Positions 14,001 through 21,520 are shown, counted from the first letter of the stretch. The stretch is DNA of 37,000 nt from Candidatus Zipacnadia bacterium (GCA_029820995.1 JALGUG010000015.1:1-37000); one strand, 5' to 3'. Notes: generated by a model not told the origin, from the letters alone. Numbers and translations are program-made.

Positions 14001-14639
14001 GTGCTTCGTCTCGGCAAGCGCAACACAAACGGGGACGCCAAGCGCGCGGAGTTTGAGGAACTGGCGCGGCAGTACGCACGTGACATCTACAGCGGCGCTC
14101 TGCGTCTGACACGTAATCTGGATGATGCAGAGGACCTGGCGCAGGAGGTGTTCGTGCGGGCCTACACCGCCTACGATCAGTTCCAGGCCGGCACCAATTT
14201 TCGCGCCTGGCTGTTCCGCATTCTGACCAACACCTTTATCAACCGTTACCGCCGGCGCGCTCGACAGCCGCAAACCATCGCCTGGGACGATCTGACCCGT
14301 GAGAGCGAATTGGAGACCACGGCGGGCCGAGATGAGGCGGACCAGCCGGAGGAGGCGCTGCTCTCGGAGGTGGCCGACGAAGAGGTGGAGCGGGCTCTGG
14401 CCGAGCTGCCGGAGGAGTTTCGGGTGGCCGTGATCTTATCCGACATATGTGACCTCTCTTATCGGGAAGTTGCCGATGCGCTGAAGATCCCGCTGGGCAC
14501 GGTCCGTTCCCGCCTGTTCCGCGGGCGACGCCTACTACGAAGGAGCCTGGAAAACTACGCCCGCGCGAGGGGAATGCTCCGCCGCTCGGAACAGACCTCG
14601 GTGGCCAAGCCGCTGGCCCGGGCTGGGCAGGAGGATTGA
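14001..14639 (+). CDS. ECF sigma factor, RpoE-like
   Basis: A 212-residue extracytoplasmic-function sigma factor that directs RNA polymerase to stress or envelope promoters. Region 2 spans about residues 18-80 (LTRNLDDAEDLAQEVFVRAY, FQAGTNFRAWLFRILTN), and region 4 spans about 130-185 (LAELPEEFRVAVILSDI, LSYREVADALKIPLGTVRSRL, then FRGRRLLRR). The acidic linker at 95-125 is typical. The GTG start at 14001 has GGAGG five bases upstream. The gene is followed 35 nt later by a zinc-finger anti-sigma factor, so the pair forms a signal-response switch. Tail residues after 190 are not conserved. Confidence 0.92.
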   Translation: MLRLGKRNTNGDAKRAEFEELARQYARDIYSGALRLTRNLDDAEDLAQEVFVRAYTAYDQFQAGTNFRAWLFRILTNTFINRYRRRARQPQTIAWDDLTRESELETTAGRDEADQPEEALLSEVADEEVERALAELPEEFRVAVILSDICDLSYREVADALKIPLGTVRSRLFRGRRLLRRSLENYARARGMLRRSEQTSVAKPLARAGQED

Positions 14640-14674
14640 CCGAAAACATACCTCAGGCATGAAGAGGCGCCACG

Positions 14675-15430
14675 ATGATATGCCGCGAGGCCCAAGAGTT
14701 CATTGAGGCATACCTGGACCGGGAAATCCCGGAGGAGGAAGGCGTAGCGCTCGAGGCGCACCTGAGTTCGTGTGACCGGTGCGCCGAGGACCTCCGGGCT
14801 GCACGGGTGCTCAAGGCGCGCCTGGCAACGCTGTCCCTTGCGGAGCCGCCCGCGGGCTTCTGGGAGCGCGTGCGGAACCGATTGGACGAGGCGACAGTGC
14901 CTGAACCGGGCGTAGTCGGATGGCGGCTCCGGGTGCGGCAATTGGCGCCGACTCTGGCTCTGCTGTTGATCGTGGTGAGTGTGTGGGTCTACCATTGTGC
15001 TCGGCTGGGTGAACGAGGCTGCCTGGTGGCGCAACTGGCACGGCTGCACCACGCGGCGGCAACGCGCGCGCCGGCGGCCGTTCCGGCACCGGGAACCAGC
15101 TCTGAGCTAGGAGTTCTGGTCGAGGCTCGGACCGATCGGGTTCAGGGCAAACCCGTGACGCAGCTTGTGTTTCAGCGCGGCCCGCAACGGATCTCCCTGT
15201 TCCACATCGCAGCGGAGGACTTCGACCCGTACGGCCTCAGGCCGATCTATGGTGCCGGGCAGCCTGTCATGGCGGGCCAGTGGGGCAACGTGCAAGTCGC
15301 CGCGTGGCGGGAAAGCAATGGCGTGGTGATCATGACGTCCGAAGAGCCGGCCCCCGCCATGCTTCACGATGCCCGCGACATGCTAATCCGTGTGCGGCAT
15401 CAGATGCCGACGACGCCGTTCGGCGACTGA
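14675..15430 (+). CDS. Zinc-finger (ZAS) anti-sigma factor
   Basis: A 251-residue single-pass membrane protein that should hold the upstream sigma factor inactive. The N-terminus is an anti-sigma zinc domain: Cys3, then His29-x3-Cys33-x2-Cys36 (HLSSCDRC), the ZAS/zf-HC2 signature. A membrane helix runs at about 90-107 (LAPTLALLLIVVSVWVY). The remaining 140 residues are outside the membrane; they hold an Ala/Pro linker and then a beta-rich domain (VTQLVFQRGPQRISLFHI, GNVQVAAWRESNGVVIMTSEE) resembling sensor parts of other anti-sigma proteins. The start at 14675 is preceded by AAGAGG. A strong terminator follows the stop. The signal sensed is unknown. Confidence 0.9.
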   Translation: MICREAQEFIEAYLDREIPEEEGVALEAHLSSCDRCAEDLRAARVLKARLATLSLAEPPAGFWERVRNRLDEATVPEPGVVGWRLRVRQLAPTLALLLIVVSVWVYHCARLGERGCLVAQLARLHHAAATRAPAAVPAPGTSSELGVLVEARTDRVQGKPVTQLVFQRGPQRISLFHIAAEDFDPYGLRPIYGAGQPVMAGQWGNVQVAAWRESNGVVIMTSEEPAPAMLHDARDMLIRVRHQMPTTPFGD

Positions 15431-15456
15431 ACCAGGACTCGAGGCCTGCAGGTAGC

Positions 15457-15481
15457 GGCCGGCGCCAGGCGCCGGCCTTTT
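15457..15481 (+). terminator. Intrinsic terminator of the sigma/anti-sigma operon
   Basis: GGCCGGCGCC and GGCGCCGGCC are perfect complements separated by one A, so the hairpin effectively has an eight-pair GC stem and a CCAGG loop. TTTT follows directly. Confidence 0.8.
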
Positions 15482-15532
15482 CGTGAGCAGGTACGATCCA
15501 AGCCGGAATACCGGACGAGGTGGTCCAACGCG

Positions 15533-16543
15533 ATGAAGGGAGTCGCCTACGTTGTCCTCGCGGCGGGCGAGGGGAAGCGCATGCACTCTCGCCTGCCCAA
15601 GGCCGCGCACGAGCTCTGCGGGTTGCCCTTGGTGCGCCATGTCTTGCTGCAGGCTCGGGATCTGCAGCCGGAGCGCTCGGTCGTTGTCGTGGGGCGCAGA
15701 GACGACGAGGTCGCTCAGGCTGTGGCGGGGCTGGACGTGCGCCTCGCCTGTCAAGAGGAGCGGCTGGGGACCGGGCACGCCGCGGCGCAGGCGGAGTCGG
15801 AGCTGGCCGACTTTGACGGCGACGTCATCGTCACCTGCGGGGATATTCCCCTGGTGCGGCCGGAGACCATCTGCGAGCTTGTGGAACGTCATCGCGCCGC
15901 CCACGTGACGGCGACGGTGCTTTCGGCCCATGTCAAGAACCCGTACGGCTACGGGCGGATTGTGCGGGACGGCCTGGGCCGGGTGACCGCCATCGTAGAG
16001 CAGACCGATGCGGACGAACAGACCGCGGCAATCAACGAGATCAATACCGGAATCTACTGCTTTCGGTCCCGCGAGCTGTTCAAGGCCTTGCCGCTGCTAT
16101 CAAGAGCCAACGTTCAGGGCGAGTACTATCTCACCGATGTGATCGGCGAGTTCGTGAAGATGGGCCGTCCCGTGGGCGCGTACGCGGCGCCGGACCCCGA
16201 GGAGGTTATGGGAATCAACACCCGGGCCCAACTGGCCCACGCCGAGCGCGTGATGCGCAATCGGGTGCGACAGCGAGTGATGGAGGCGGGCGCCACCCTC
16301 ACCGACCCGGCCACGACCTTCATGGACGTCCAGGTTCAGGTCGGTCAGGACACGACGTTGTATCCGGGAGTGTCGCTGCTCGGCGAGACGCGCATCGGCG
16401 AAGGCTGTCTTATCGAGACCCACGCCTCTATCCGCGACAGCGTCGTGGGCTCCGAGGTCCACATCGGCTCCGGCGCGGTACTGACGGGCTGCCGGATCGC
16501 CGCGGGCGTTAGGATCGGCCCCGGCAGCCACCTGGGACCCTAG
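15533..16543 (+). CDS. GlmU-like UDP-GlcNAc pyrophosphorylase lacking the acetyltransferase active site
   Basis: A 336-residue protein whose first 230 residues match the uridylyltransferase domain of GlmU, which joins GlcNAc-1-phosphate and UTP to make UDP-GlcNAc for the cell wall. Motifs: LAAGEGKRMHSRLPK (9-23, with Lys in place of the usual Thr), QEERLGTGHAA, VTCGDIPLV, YGYGRIVRD, INEINTGIYCF and GEYYLTDVI. A left-handed beta-helix starts near 255 but ends at 336, where full GlmU has about 450 residues. The missing part holds the acetyl-CoA site and the catalytic His of the acetyltransferase. No continuation is visible in other frames after the TAG, and a terminator follows, so the short form looks settled. 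GlcN-1-P acetylation would need another enzyme. GAGGTGG lies before the ATG. Confidence 0.85.
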   Translation: MKGVAYVVLAAGEGKRMHSRLPKAAHELCGLPLVRHVLLQARDLQPERSVVVVGRRDDEVAQAVAGLDVRLACQEERLGTGHAAAQAESELADFDGDVIVTCGDIPLVRPETICELVERHRAAHVTATVLSAHVKNPYGYGRIVRDGLGRVTAIVEQTDADEQTAAINEINTGIYCFRSRELFKALPLLSRANVQGEYYLTDVIGEFVKMGRPVGAYAAPDPEEVMGINTRAQLAHAERVMRNRVRQRVMEAGATLTDPATTFMDVQVQVGQDTTLYPGVSLLGETRIGEGCLIETHASIRDSVVGSEVHIGSGAVLTGCRIAAGVRIGPGSHLGP

Positions 16544-16581
16544 GCCGGGGGTAGGTTTGTCCGGTTAGGCTTTGCTCGCAG

Positions 16582-16614
16582 GGCGCCACACGAACAGTGG
16601 CGCCTACGGTTTTT
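16582..16614 (+). terminator. Terminator between convergent genes
   Basis: GGCGCCAC (16582-16589) and GTGGCGCC (16597-16604) pair around a seven-base loop. TACGG and five T residues (16610-16614) follow. The 3' arm touches the stop codon of the minus-strand methyltransferase. Confidence 0.65.
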
Positions 16615-17362
16615 GGGCCAGGATGATAAGCTGGCGATGGTGCGGACGGAACGGTTGACCATCGTAACCGCCCAGCACGCGTTGAATGCGCAGGCCCGCG
16701 GCATCGAACATCTCCCGCAGCTCGTCTAAGGTGTAGAGGCGGATGGAGGCGTAGTGAATCAAGGGGCCTGATTCGTCGCCCGCGTACCAGCGGCTGTTCA
16801 TGCGTTGGGTGGCGGCGTCAAAGGAAACAGTCATGTGGGCATGTCCGCCGCCCGGTAGGCGCGCGGTGTGCGTGAAGGGCGCCAGGAGCAGTTGCTGCTC
16901 GCGATTGCGCGTCTCCAGAAAGAACGTGCCACCGCAGCGCAGGCAGCGTGCGGTCTCCCGCAAGACGAGGAAGTTCTCTTCGTCGTCCTCCATGTAGCCG
17001 AAGCTGTTGAACAAGTTCAGGATGAAGTCAAATTGCGCGTCGCGGAAGGGCAGCCGCTGGGCCTCCGCCCGCACCAGTGGATAGCCCGTTTGACGCGGAC
17101 CAAGGTCGCGGCGACAGAGCTGGAGCATTAGTGCCGCCACGTCCAGGCCGATGGGACGAATTCCCGCGCGCGCCAGCCGCACCAGGTGGCGGCCCGGGCC
17201 GCAGCAGACGTCCAGGATCCGATGCCCGGGGCGAAGGTGCAGCAGACGCTGGAGGCCGCTGACTTCCTGGTCGGTCTCCCAGTCAACCGGAAAACCCGCG
17301 ATCTGCAGCGAATCCGTGGACTCGAAGAATCGCCGCCACCAATCGGGACGTTCTGGTAGCAT
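16604..17362 (-). CDS. Class I SAM-dependent methyltransferase
   Basis: A 252-residue cytosolic methyltransferase. The SAM-binding motif I is ILDVCCGPGRHLVRLA (about 48-63), then IGLDVAALML carries the acidic residue binding the ribose, and RLPFRDAQFDFILNLFNSFGY is motif IV, similar to ubiquinone/menaquinone-type and small-molecule methyltransferases. The C-terminal half (FFLETRNREQ, IRLYTLDELREMFDAAGL) fits the same group. The substrate cannot be assigned. It starts at ATG 17362, only 17 nt after the response-regulator stop, so it is probably the last gene of that minus-strand operon. The ribosome site is weak. Confidence 0.85.
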   Translation of the reverse strand: MLPERPDWWRRFFESTDSLQIAGFPVDWETDQEVSGLQRLLHLRPGHRILDVCCGPGRHLVRLARAGIRPIGLDVAALMLQLCRRDLGPRQTGYPLVRAEAQRLPFRDAQFDFILNLFNSFGYMEDDEENFLVLRETARCLRCGGTFFLETRNREQQLLLAPFTHTARLPGGGHAHMTVSFDAATQRMNSRWYAGDESGPLIHYASIRLYTLDELREMFDAAGLRIQRVLGGYDGQPFRPHHRQLIILAQKP

Positions 17363-17379
17363 CGCCTGAAAGAACGGCC

Positions 17380-18393
17380 TCAGCGTCGCCGCGTGAAGTC
17401 GGTCAGGGGAATGAACTGGTCGGATTCGGTGTCCCGGTCTGTGGCCTTCTCGGCGTCCAGGAGCGCGACAGCGACGGCTGCCAGGGCCTGGAGCAGGTCG
17501 GTCTCCGGCGCACCGAAGCCGTCCCGGTCTTTGTCGAAGGCCGCCAGCACGCCGCGGACCCGGCCGTGCAGAACGAGCGGCGTCGCCGCCACCGATCGCA
17601 GCCCCATATGAGCCAGCAGGTCCTCGCGGGTCGCCGTGTTGCCCAGGATGTCGTTCTCCACGATGGGCTGACCGCGCTCCGTAGCTTTACCGAGCAGGCC
17701 GGCTCCGACAACGATCTCGCGCCGGCGGACCTCCGCCTCGATCAACCCGAGCGCGGCGCGGCCACGCAGTCGCTGACCGGTCTCATCCATCAGGTAGATC
17801 GCCGCTGCCCGTGCGCCGGTCAGGCGCTGTGTCGCCGCCAGGACCTCGTGCAGCGAGGCGTCAATGCCGTCCGCTCGAGCTAGCCGACTGCCGAGCGCGA
17901 CCAACTCGCCCAGCTCGCTGGTCGCCACGCGGACCTTCTCCTCCAGACGCTTCTGGTGATCCCGGAGCTGCTCGTTGACGGCTTCCAGTTCTTGAACGAG
18001 CTGCAAATTGGCCAGCACAAGCTCGCGCTGCTCGCACCCGCGGGCTACCGAGCGCAGAAAGGCTTCGGGCCGGAAGGGCTTCTCCAGGTAGTCGTAGGCT
18101 CCGCCGTGCAAGGCATGGAGCGCTGATTCCAGGGAGGCAAAGCCGGTGATTAAGATCACGACAGCGTGGGCATCGCGGCCCCGCAGGGCTTCCATGATCC
18201 GCAGCCCCTCCATATCGGGTAGCACCAGGTCCACCACGGCCGCGTCGAAGGTTTCGCCTTCGACCAGAGCCAGTGCCTCTGCGCCCGTGCGGGCCGGGCT
18301 GACGAGATAGCCCTCCTCCTCGAGCGCCTCCTGGCAAGCGATGAGAACATCCTCGTCGTCATCCACCAGCAGCACGTGTCGCTGTTTGCTCAT
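17380..18393 (-). CDS. Response regulator with coiled coil and GAF domain
   Basis: A 337-residue signalling protein. The receiver domain (about 5-120) shows VDDDED at 10-15, phospho-acceptor D55 in AAVVDLVLPDMEG, T83 in LITGFAS and K105 in YLEKPF. A coiled coil at about 122-155 leads to a GAF domain at about 165-315 (LVALGSRLARADGIDASL, AAIYLMDETGQRLRG, NDILGNTATREDLL, SVAATPLVLHGRVRGVLAAFD). There is no DNA-binding, kinase or cyclase output domain, so it probably works through protein contacts or small-ligand sensing. ATG 18393 matches usual receiver starts. An in-frame ATG at 18420 overlaps the FecR gene end by 11 nt and is possible. No cognate histidine kinase lies in the window. Confidence 0.88.
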   Translation of the reverse strand: MSKQRHVLLVDDDEDVLIACQEALEEEGYLVSPARTGAEALALVEGETFDAAVVDLVLPDMEGLRIMEALRGRDAHAVVILITGFASLESALHALHGGAYDYLEKPFRPEAFLRSVARGCEQRELVLANLQLVQELEAVNEQLRDHQKRLEEKVRVATSELGELVALGSRLARADGIDASLHEVLAATQRLTGARAAAIYLMDETGQRLRGRAALGLIEAEVRRREIVVGAGLLGKATERGQPIVENDILGNTATREDLLAHMGLRSVAATPLVLHGRVRGVLAAFDKDRDGFGAPETDLLQALAAVAVALLDAEKATDRDTESDQFIPLTDFTRRR

Positions 18394-18409
18394 CCTCAGG
18401 CTACCGATC

Positions 18410-19318
18410 CTAGGGCACATCCAAGCTCAGGTGCGGCGGGGCCACATCGGCCCTGGCCACCGCCACGACCCGTGCACGGTTGCCCGCCGCGTCCAAAGCC
18501 ACGACCAAGATCTGCTTGCCCGGAGCGACCCTCGCCTCGGCCCGGAACTGACCGGCAACATCCACCGCTGCCGGACGCCCATTGACCAAGACCAGCGCGC
18601 CGGGAGCCGTTCGGCCCAGCACCTGCACTGCCTCTGCGCCCGCGACAAACCCAGGCTGTGGTCTCGAAAGCGTCAGGTCCAGACGCCGGGAGACGGGCCC
18701 AGCAGTGCCGATCTGACCCGTCGGGCTCAAGGTGATCTGACGGCCGGACACCAGCCTTTCGCCGGCACCGGCTCCGAGGATCTCCGCCTCTCCGTCAAGC
18801 ACGCAGAAGGTCGTGCTGTCATCCGGGCCCACGGCGATGCCGACCTCGGCACCGCGGGCCCGCGCGCTCCCAGCCGGTCCGCGCAGCAAGAACTCGTGCA
18901 CCAGCGCCGCGGTACTGCGAAACGCGCCCCGCACGACACCTCGCCGCACTTGGATCTCAGTGTCTCGGCGAGAACCCTGCACTGCCAGGCGCGCTACAGT
19001 CAGTTCCGTCCCCTCCAGCACACGGAGAGTTGAGGGGTCTCGGTTGTCGAGGGTAAGTAGGGCTTCACCGGCCGCCGAGGTGCGCAGAGAATCGCCCTGG
19101 CCCAATCGCCCGCCCACGGCCGTCGGCGTCCAACTCGTGGCGCCCGGCCCGCGTACCTGGACCTGACCTCGAACGCCGGTGACGGTAATCAGTCGCTGGC
19201 CTTCCGCCGCGCGGGCGGCCAATGACCAGGCACCCACGAACGGCAGCAAGACGAGCACCGTTGCACGAAGGGGGGCGCGTATGTCAGTATCCGTCCGGAT
19301 CAATGGTAGCCTAGGCAT
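18410..19318 (-). CDS. Exported FecR-domain protein with C-terminal beta-sandwich
   Basis: A 302-residue exported protein. An N-terminal signal segment (about 18-38: LRATVLVLLPFVGAWSLAARA) precedes a FecR domain at about 45-180: VTGVRGQVQVRGPG, GGRLGQGDSLRTSAAGEALL, LRVLEGTEL, IQVRRGVVRG, LLRGPAGSARARGAEVGIAV and FCVLDGEAEI. FecR domains sense or transmit envelope signals, but standalone versions are common and often structural. Residues 210-302 form a glucodextranase-B/Big-like sandwich (VQVLGRTAPGALVLVNG, LDAAGNRARVVAVAR). ATG 19318 is used; a TTG nine bases upstream is also possible, and no clear ribosome site is visible. No adjacent sigma factor gene suggests a FecI partner. Confidence 0.8.
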   Translation of the reverse strand: MPRLPLIRTDTDIRAPLRATVLVLLPFVGAWSLAARAAEGQRLITVTGVRGQVQVRGPGATSWTPTAVGGRLGQGDSLRTSAAGEALLTLDNRDPSTLRVLEGTELTVARLAVQGSRRDTEIQVRRGVVRGAFRSTAALVHEFLLRGPAGSARARGAEVGIAVGPDDSTTFCVLDGEAEILGAGAGERLVSGRQITLSPTGQIGTAGPVSRRLDLTLSRPQPGFVAGAEAVQVLGRTAPGALVLVNGRPAAVDVAGQFRAEARVAPGKQILVVALDAAGNRARVVAVARADVAPPHLSLDVP

Positions 19319-19361
19319 GGCGTGCAATGTCTTGTGCGGTCGTTGCGGCTTCAGCGGTTGT

Positions 19362-19390
19362 TTGACAATAGCCTAGGTGTGGCCTATAAT
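19362..19390 (+). promoter_or_regulatory. Perfect consensus sigma-70 promoter, oriented antisense
   Basis: TTGACA (19362-19367) and TATAAT (19385-19390) are separated by exactly 17 nt. The spacer contains TAGCCTAGG, also present at 19307-19315 inside the FecR start. The promoter fires into a gene on the opposite strand; the first plus-strand gene is at about 19856. It shares TTGACAAT and GCCTATAATCT with the fab operon promoter at 21571. Confidence 0.75.
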
Positions 19391-19396
19391 CTCATC

Positions 19397-19423
19397 GGCA
19401 AGCCCTCTGGCGAGCGGCTTGCC
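19397..19423 (+). other. Hairpin directly after the antisense promoter
   Basis: GGCAAGCC (19397-19404) pairs perfectly with GGCTTGCC (19416-19423) around an eleven-base loop, followed by CGTTCTTG. It begins at the predicted transcript start, so it could protect the 5' end, pause polymerase or end a very short RNA. On the opposite strand it follows the membrane-protein stop but lacks a T-run. Confidence 0.45.
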
Positions 19424-19436
19424 CGTTCTTGCAGGG

Positions 19437-19826
19437 CTAGGTTCGTTTTCCGCGGTAGGCTCCGGCCAGGTGCGCGCCCTTGGCGGCCACCAACGAGCCG
19501 CACAGCGCCAGGATCAGCAGACACAGCAGCTTCAGAGCCAATTTCGCTGCGTTTTGAGCCAGACTCGGACCCTCGGGCTTCGCGACAACGGGACCGGAAG
19601 TACCCTCATCCCGGTTCGCGGTCTCTCCCGTTCGCGGAGGAGAGACCACTTGGGTGACCGAACTGCCCGTCAGTTCCTCGTCCAGAGATGTGAACAGATG
19701 GAAGGTCCAGATGAAAACGAGCACGATCATTCCGATGCCGCAGAGGAACACCAGCAAACCCAACAAGCCCCCCACTGTGTCTACCGGAGGGCGGCTCTCG
19801 CGTTGTTCAGTGTTCGTTTCTGCCAT
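19437..19826 (-). CDS. Membrane protein with two predicted helices
   Basis: A 129-residue membrane protein. Helix 1 lies at about 18-41 (VGGLLGLLVFLCGIGMIVLV) and helix 2 near 102-120 (KLALKLLCLLILALCGSLVA). Between them is a polar loop rich in Thr, Ser and Pro, and the C-terminus is basic (GAYRGKRT). The family is not recognised. ATG 19826 is chosen as the only Met near the hydrophobic start; no clear ribosome site precedes it. A minus-strand promoter (19894-19866) suits this gene. It lies upstream of fecR with a 118-nt gap containing a plus-strand promoter, so it may or may not be co-transcribed. Confidence 0.65.
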   Translation of the reverse strand: MAETNTEQRESRPPVDTVGGLLGLLVFLCGIGMIVLVFIWTFHLFTSLDEELTGSSVTQVVSPPRTGETANRDEGTSGPVVAKPEGPSLAQNAAKLALKLLCLLILALCGSLVAAKGAHLAGAYRGKRT

Positions 19827-19855
19827 TGTTGCTGTGATTGTCGCTCCTTCTTGCG

Positions 19856-21163
19856 ATGTGGCGTCACTATAGCACATTGGACCCGTTAAGACAACCCGGC
19901 GCCCTTTGGGCGGCCAGCAGCCCTTTGCTGCTCCTGTTGTTGGTGTCAGCGGGGGCCGGTGGCGAGCCGCAGGACTGGACTCACTACCACGATGCCCGCC
20001 TCGGCGTGGGCCTGGACGTGCCGCCTGCGTGGCACGTAGAGAAGCCTGTTCAATCCGAGGGCCTCACCGCTTCGCCGCCCGGCGCTGACGAGGTCAGCGT
20101 GTTCCCCGTGGAGCTGGTCCGGTGGCCGCGGACCGCGCAAGAATCTTCGGCGGACGCCGCCAGATACCACGAGTACCTGCTGGGACGGAGCGGCACCTAT
20201 ACCCGGCAGATGTCGCAGACCTGTGCCGCGGGCTCGGAGGTGGGGACATTGGTCGTGGGACGATTGCGCACGGCCGAGGGTCTGGAGCACGCGGTGGTGT
20301 TTGCCACCTTCGCCCGCGGGCCATGGAACTACACGCTGGGGACCTTTGGCCCGCAAGGGGAGGCCGGCCGGCTGCGGCGCGACTTCTTCGATGCCATAGT
20401 GCGCAGCCTCTCCTGGGACGAGCCACCGACGCAGTCGAGGGAACCCGAGGGGGCCGAGGCCCAGCCGTCGCTCGCAGCCACTGCGTTGCCGGCCGAGCCG
20501 CCGCCGGCTGCCGCGCCATCGGAGGTGCCGGTGCGAATTCCGCCCGAGCTTTCGACGGAAGGCCTGCCCGTCACGTACCATGATCCGCTGGGCTATGCGC
20601 TGCACCATCCGCTGGGTTGGTCGGCGCAACGCAAGCAGACCCGGCTGTGCCTGTGCGAAGAGGTCGAGCATCCCGGCCGCCTGGGGCTTCTCTGGTGGCC
20701 GGTCATGGCCGGCAAGCGGACGACGGTGGGAGACATGGTGCTCCGCCTGGTGGAGCACTGTCAGGATTTGCTGCCGAAGCTGACCCTGACCTCGCGGCGT
20801 CGGCTGAGTGACACCATGACCATTGTGGAGACGAGCCATCGCGTGGAGGCGAAGGAGATCCGGGGCGTGTTTACCTGCTGGGCGCAGGGCGACACGGGCT
20901 GCCTGGCAGGAATCTACGCTCCCAAGGCGGTCCCGCCCACAACGGTGGCACTACTGACGCGAGCACTGGGCACCATCGTGGCGGAGGTGCCGGAGCCCGA
21001 AGAGGCTGTGAAGGGCGCTCTGGAACTGACCGTCCTGCCCACACAATCGCCGGCGGCCTACTGGCGTCATGCGGGCGCCACGTTGGCTCGGCCAGAAGCA
21101 GGGGACTTGAGCCCATACGCGGAGCTGAGTTCCTGGACAAGTGAGGGGGCCCAAGAGCCTTGA
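19856..21163 (+). CDS. Exported protein with a duplicated module, unknown function
   Basis: A 435-residue protein with a hydrophobic N-terminal segment (SPLLLLLLVSAGAGG, about 22-36) that should act as a signal peptide. Two similar modules follow. The first begins near residue 43 (WTHYHDARLGVGLDVPPAWHV). The second begins near 240 (PVTYHDPLGYALHHPLGWSA). Each opens with YHD, a Gly-containing strand and a P-x-x-W turn, as in PsbP-like/DUF1795 proteins. An Ala/Pro-rich linker (about 200-225) separates them. The second module has Cys residues near CLCEEVEH and in FTCWAQGDTGCLAG. I know no function. The start is uncertain: ATG 19856 has no ribosome site, and a TTG about seven codons on is possible. 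It overlaps a minus-strand promoter and is coupled to the next gene. Confidence 0.7.
   Translation: MWRHYSTLDPLRQPGALWAASSPLLLLLLVSAGAGGEPQDWTHYHDARLGVGLDVPPAWHVEKPVQSEGLTASPPGADEVSVFPVELVRWPRTAQESSADAARYHEYLLGRSGTYTRQMSQTCAAGSEVGTLVVGRLRTAEGLEHAVVFATFARGPWNYTLGTFGPQGEAGRLRRDFFDAIVRSLSWDEPPTQSREPEGAEAQPSLAATALPAEPPPAAAPSEVPVRIPPELSTEGLPVTYHDPLGYALHHPLGWSAQRKQTRLCLCEEVEHPGRLGLLWWPVMAGKRTTVGDMVLRLVEHCQDLLPKLTLTSRRRLSDTMTIVETSHRVEAKEIRGVFTCWAQGDTGCLAGIYAPKAVPPTTVALLTRALGTIVAEVPEPEEAVKGALELTVLPTQSPAAYWRHAGATLARPEAGDLSPYAELSSWTSEGAQEP
19866..19894 (-). promoter_or_regulatory. Promoter of the two-helix membrane protein gene
   Basis: On the minus strand TTGTCT (19894-19889) and TATAGT (19871-19866) are 17 nt apart, giving a start near 19859 and a leader of about 33 nt. 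It lies inside the 5' end of the proposed plus-strand gene at 19856, so the two would interfere. Confidence 0.5.
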
Positions 21164-21384
21164 AGAAACTGGTAGACTGTGTACATTGCAAAGGCAAGGG
21201 ACAGTGCACCCGCAGCGGAGGTCGAAGCTGCGACGCTTGCCTGGCGGCAGCCGGGCGGCCGACACGGCAGTGGGCCACGGTGCGCTGCGCGCAATGCGGC
21301 GGCCGGGGCAAGGTCCTGGTTGACGTGCCGGACGAACAGGATGAGAAGGCCCAGAAAAAGGGCCAGAAAGACCAGTCGGAGTGA
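21160..21384 (+). CDS. Small cysteine-rich protein with DnaJ-like CXXCXGXG motifs
   Basis: A 74-residue protein with three Cys pairs: CVHCKGKGQC at 7-16, CDAC at 24-27 and CAQCGGRGKV near 43-52. The CxxCxGxG form is that of the DnaJ zinc-binding domain, so it probably binds one or two zinc ions. The C-terminal 20 residues are highly charged (DEQDEKAQKKGQKDQSE). It starts with TTG at 21160 overlapping the previous stop (TTGA), with GAGGGGG about 12 nt upstream, indicating coupled translation with the duplicated-module protein. No J domain is present. A chaperone or redox helper for its partner is possible but unproven. Confidence 0.6.
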   Translation: MKKLVDCVHCKGKGQCTRSGGRSCDACLAAAGRPTRQWATVRCAQCGGRGKVLVDVPDEQDEKAQKKGQKDQSE

Positions 21385-21502
21385 GCCGCGCGGCCGGAGT
21401 GCGAGGGCGACGCTCGGACGCCTCGCCAATCTCGCCGAAACGACCCAACTGTGGCGCACCACTCTGGGCTCGAGGCCGCTTCGGATCCGGGACTTGGGGG
21501 CT

Positions 21503-21520
21503 CCTGGACCAGCGTCCAGG
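21503..21520 (+). terminator. Hairpin in the gap before the fab operon
   Basis: CCTGGAC and GTCCAGG pair around CAGC. No T-run follows, so termination is doubtful. The rest of the 281-nt gap (21385-21665) holds the fab promoter and no gene. Confidence 0.3.

Noticed and set aside
16544-16603. Continuation of GlmU in another frame
   Set aside because: No hexapeptide pattern is present in any frame after the TAG, and a terminator and a convergent gene follow.
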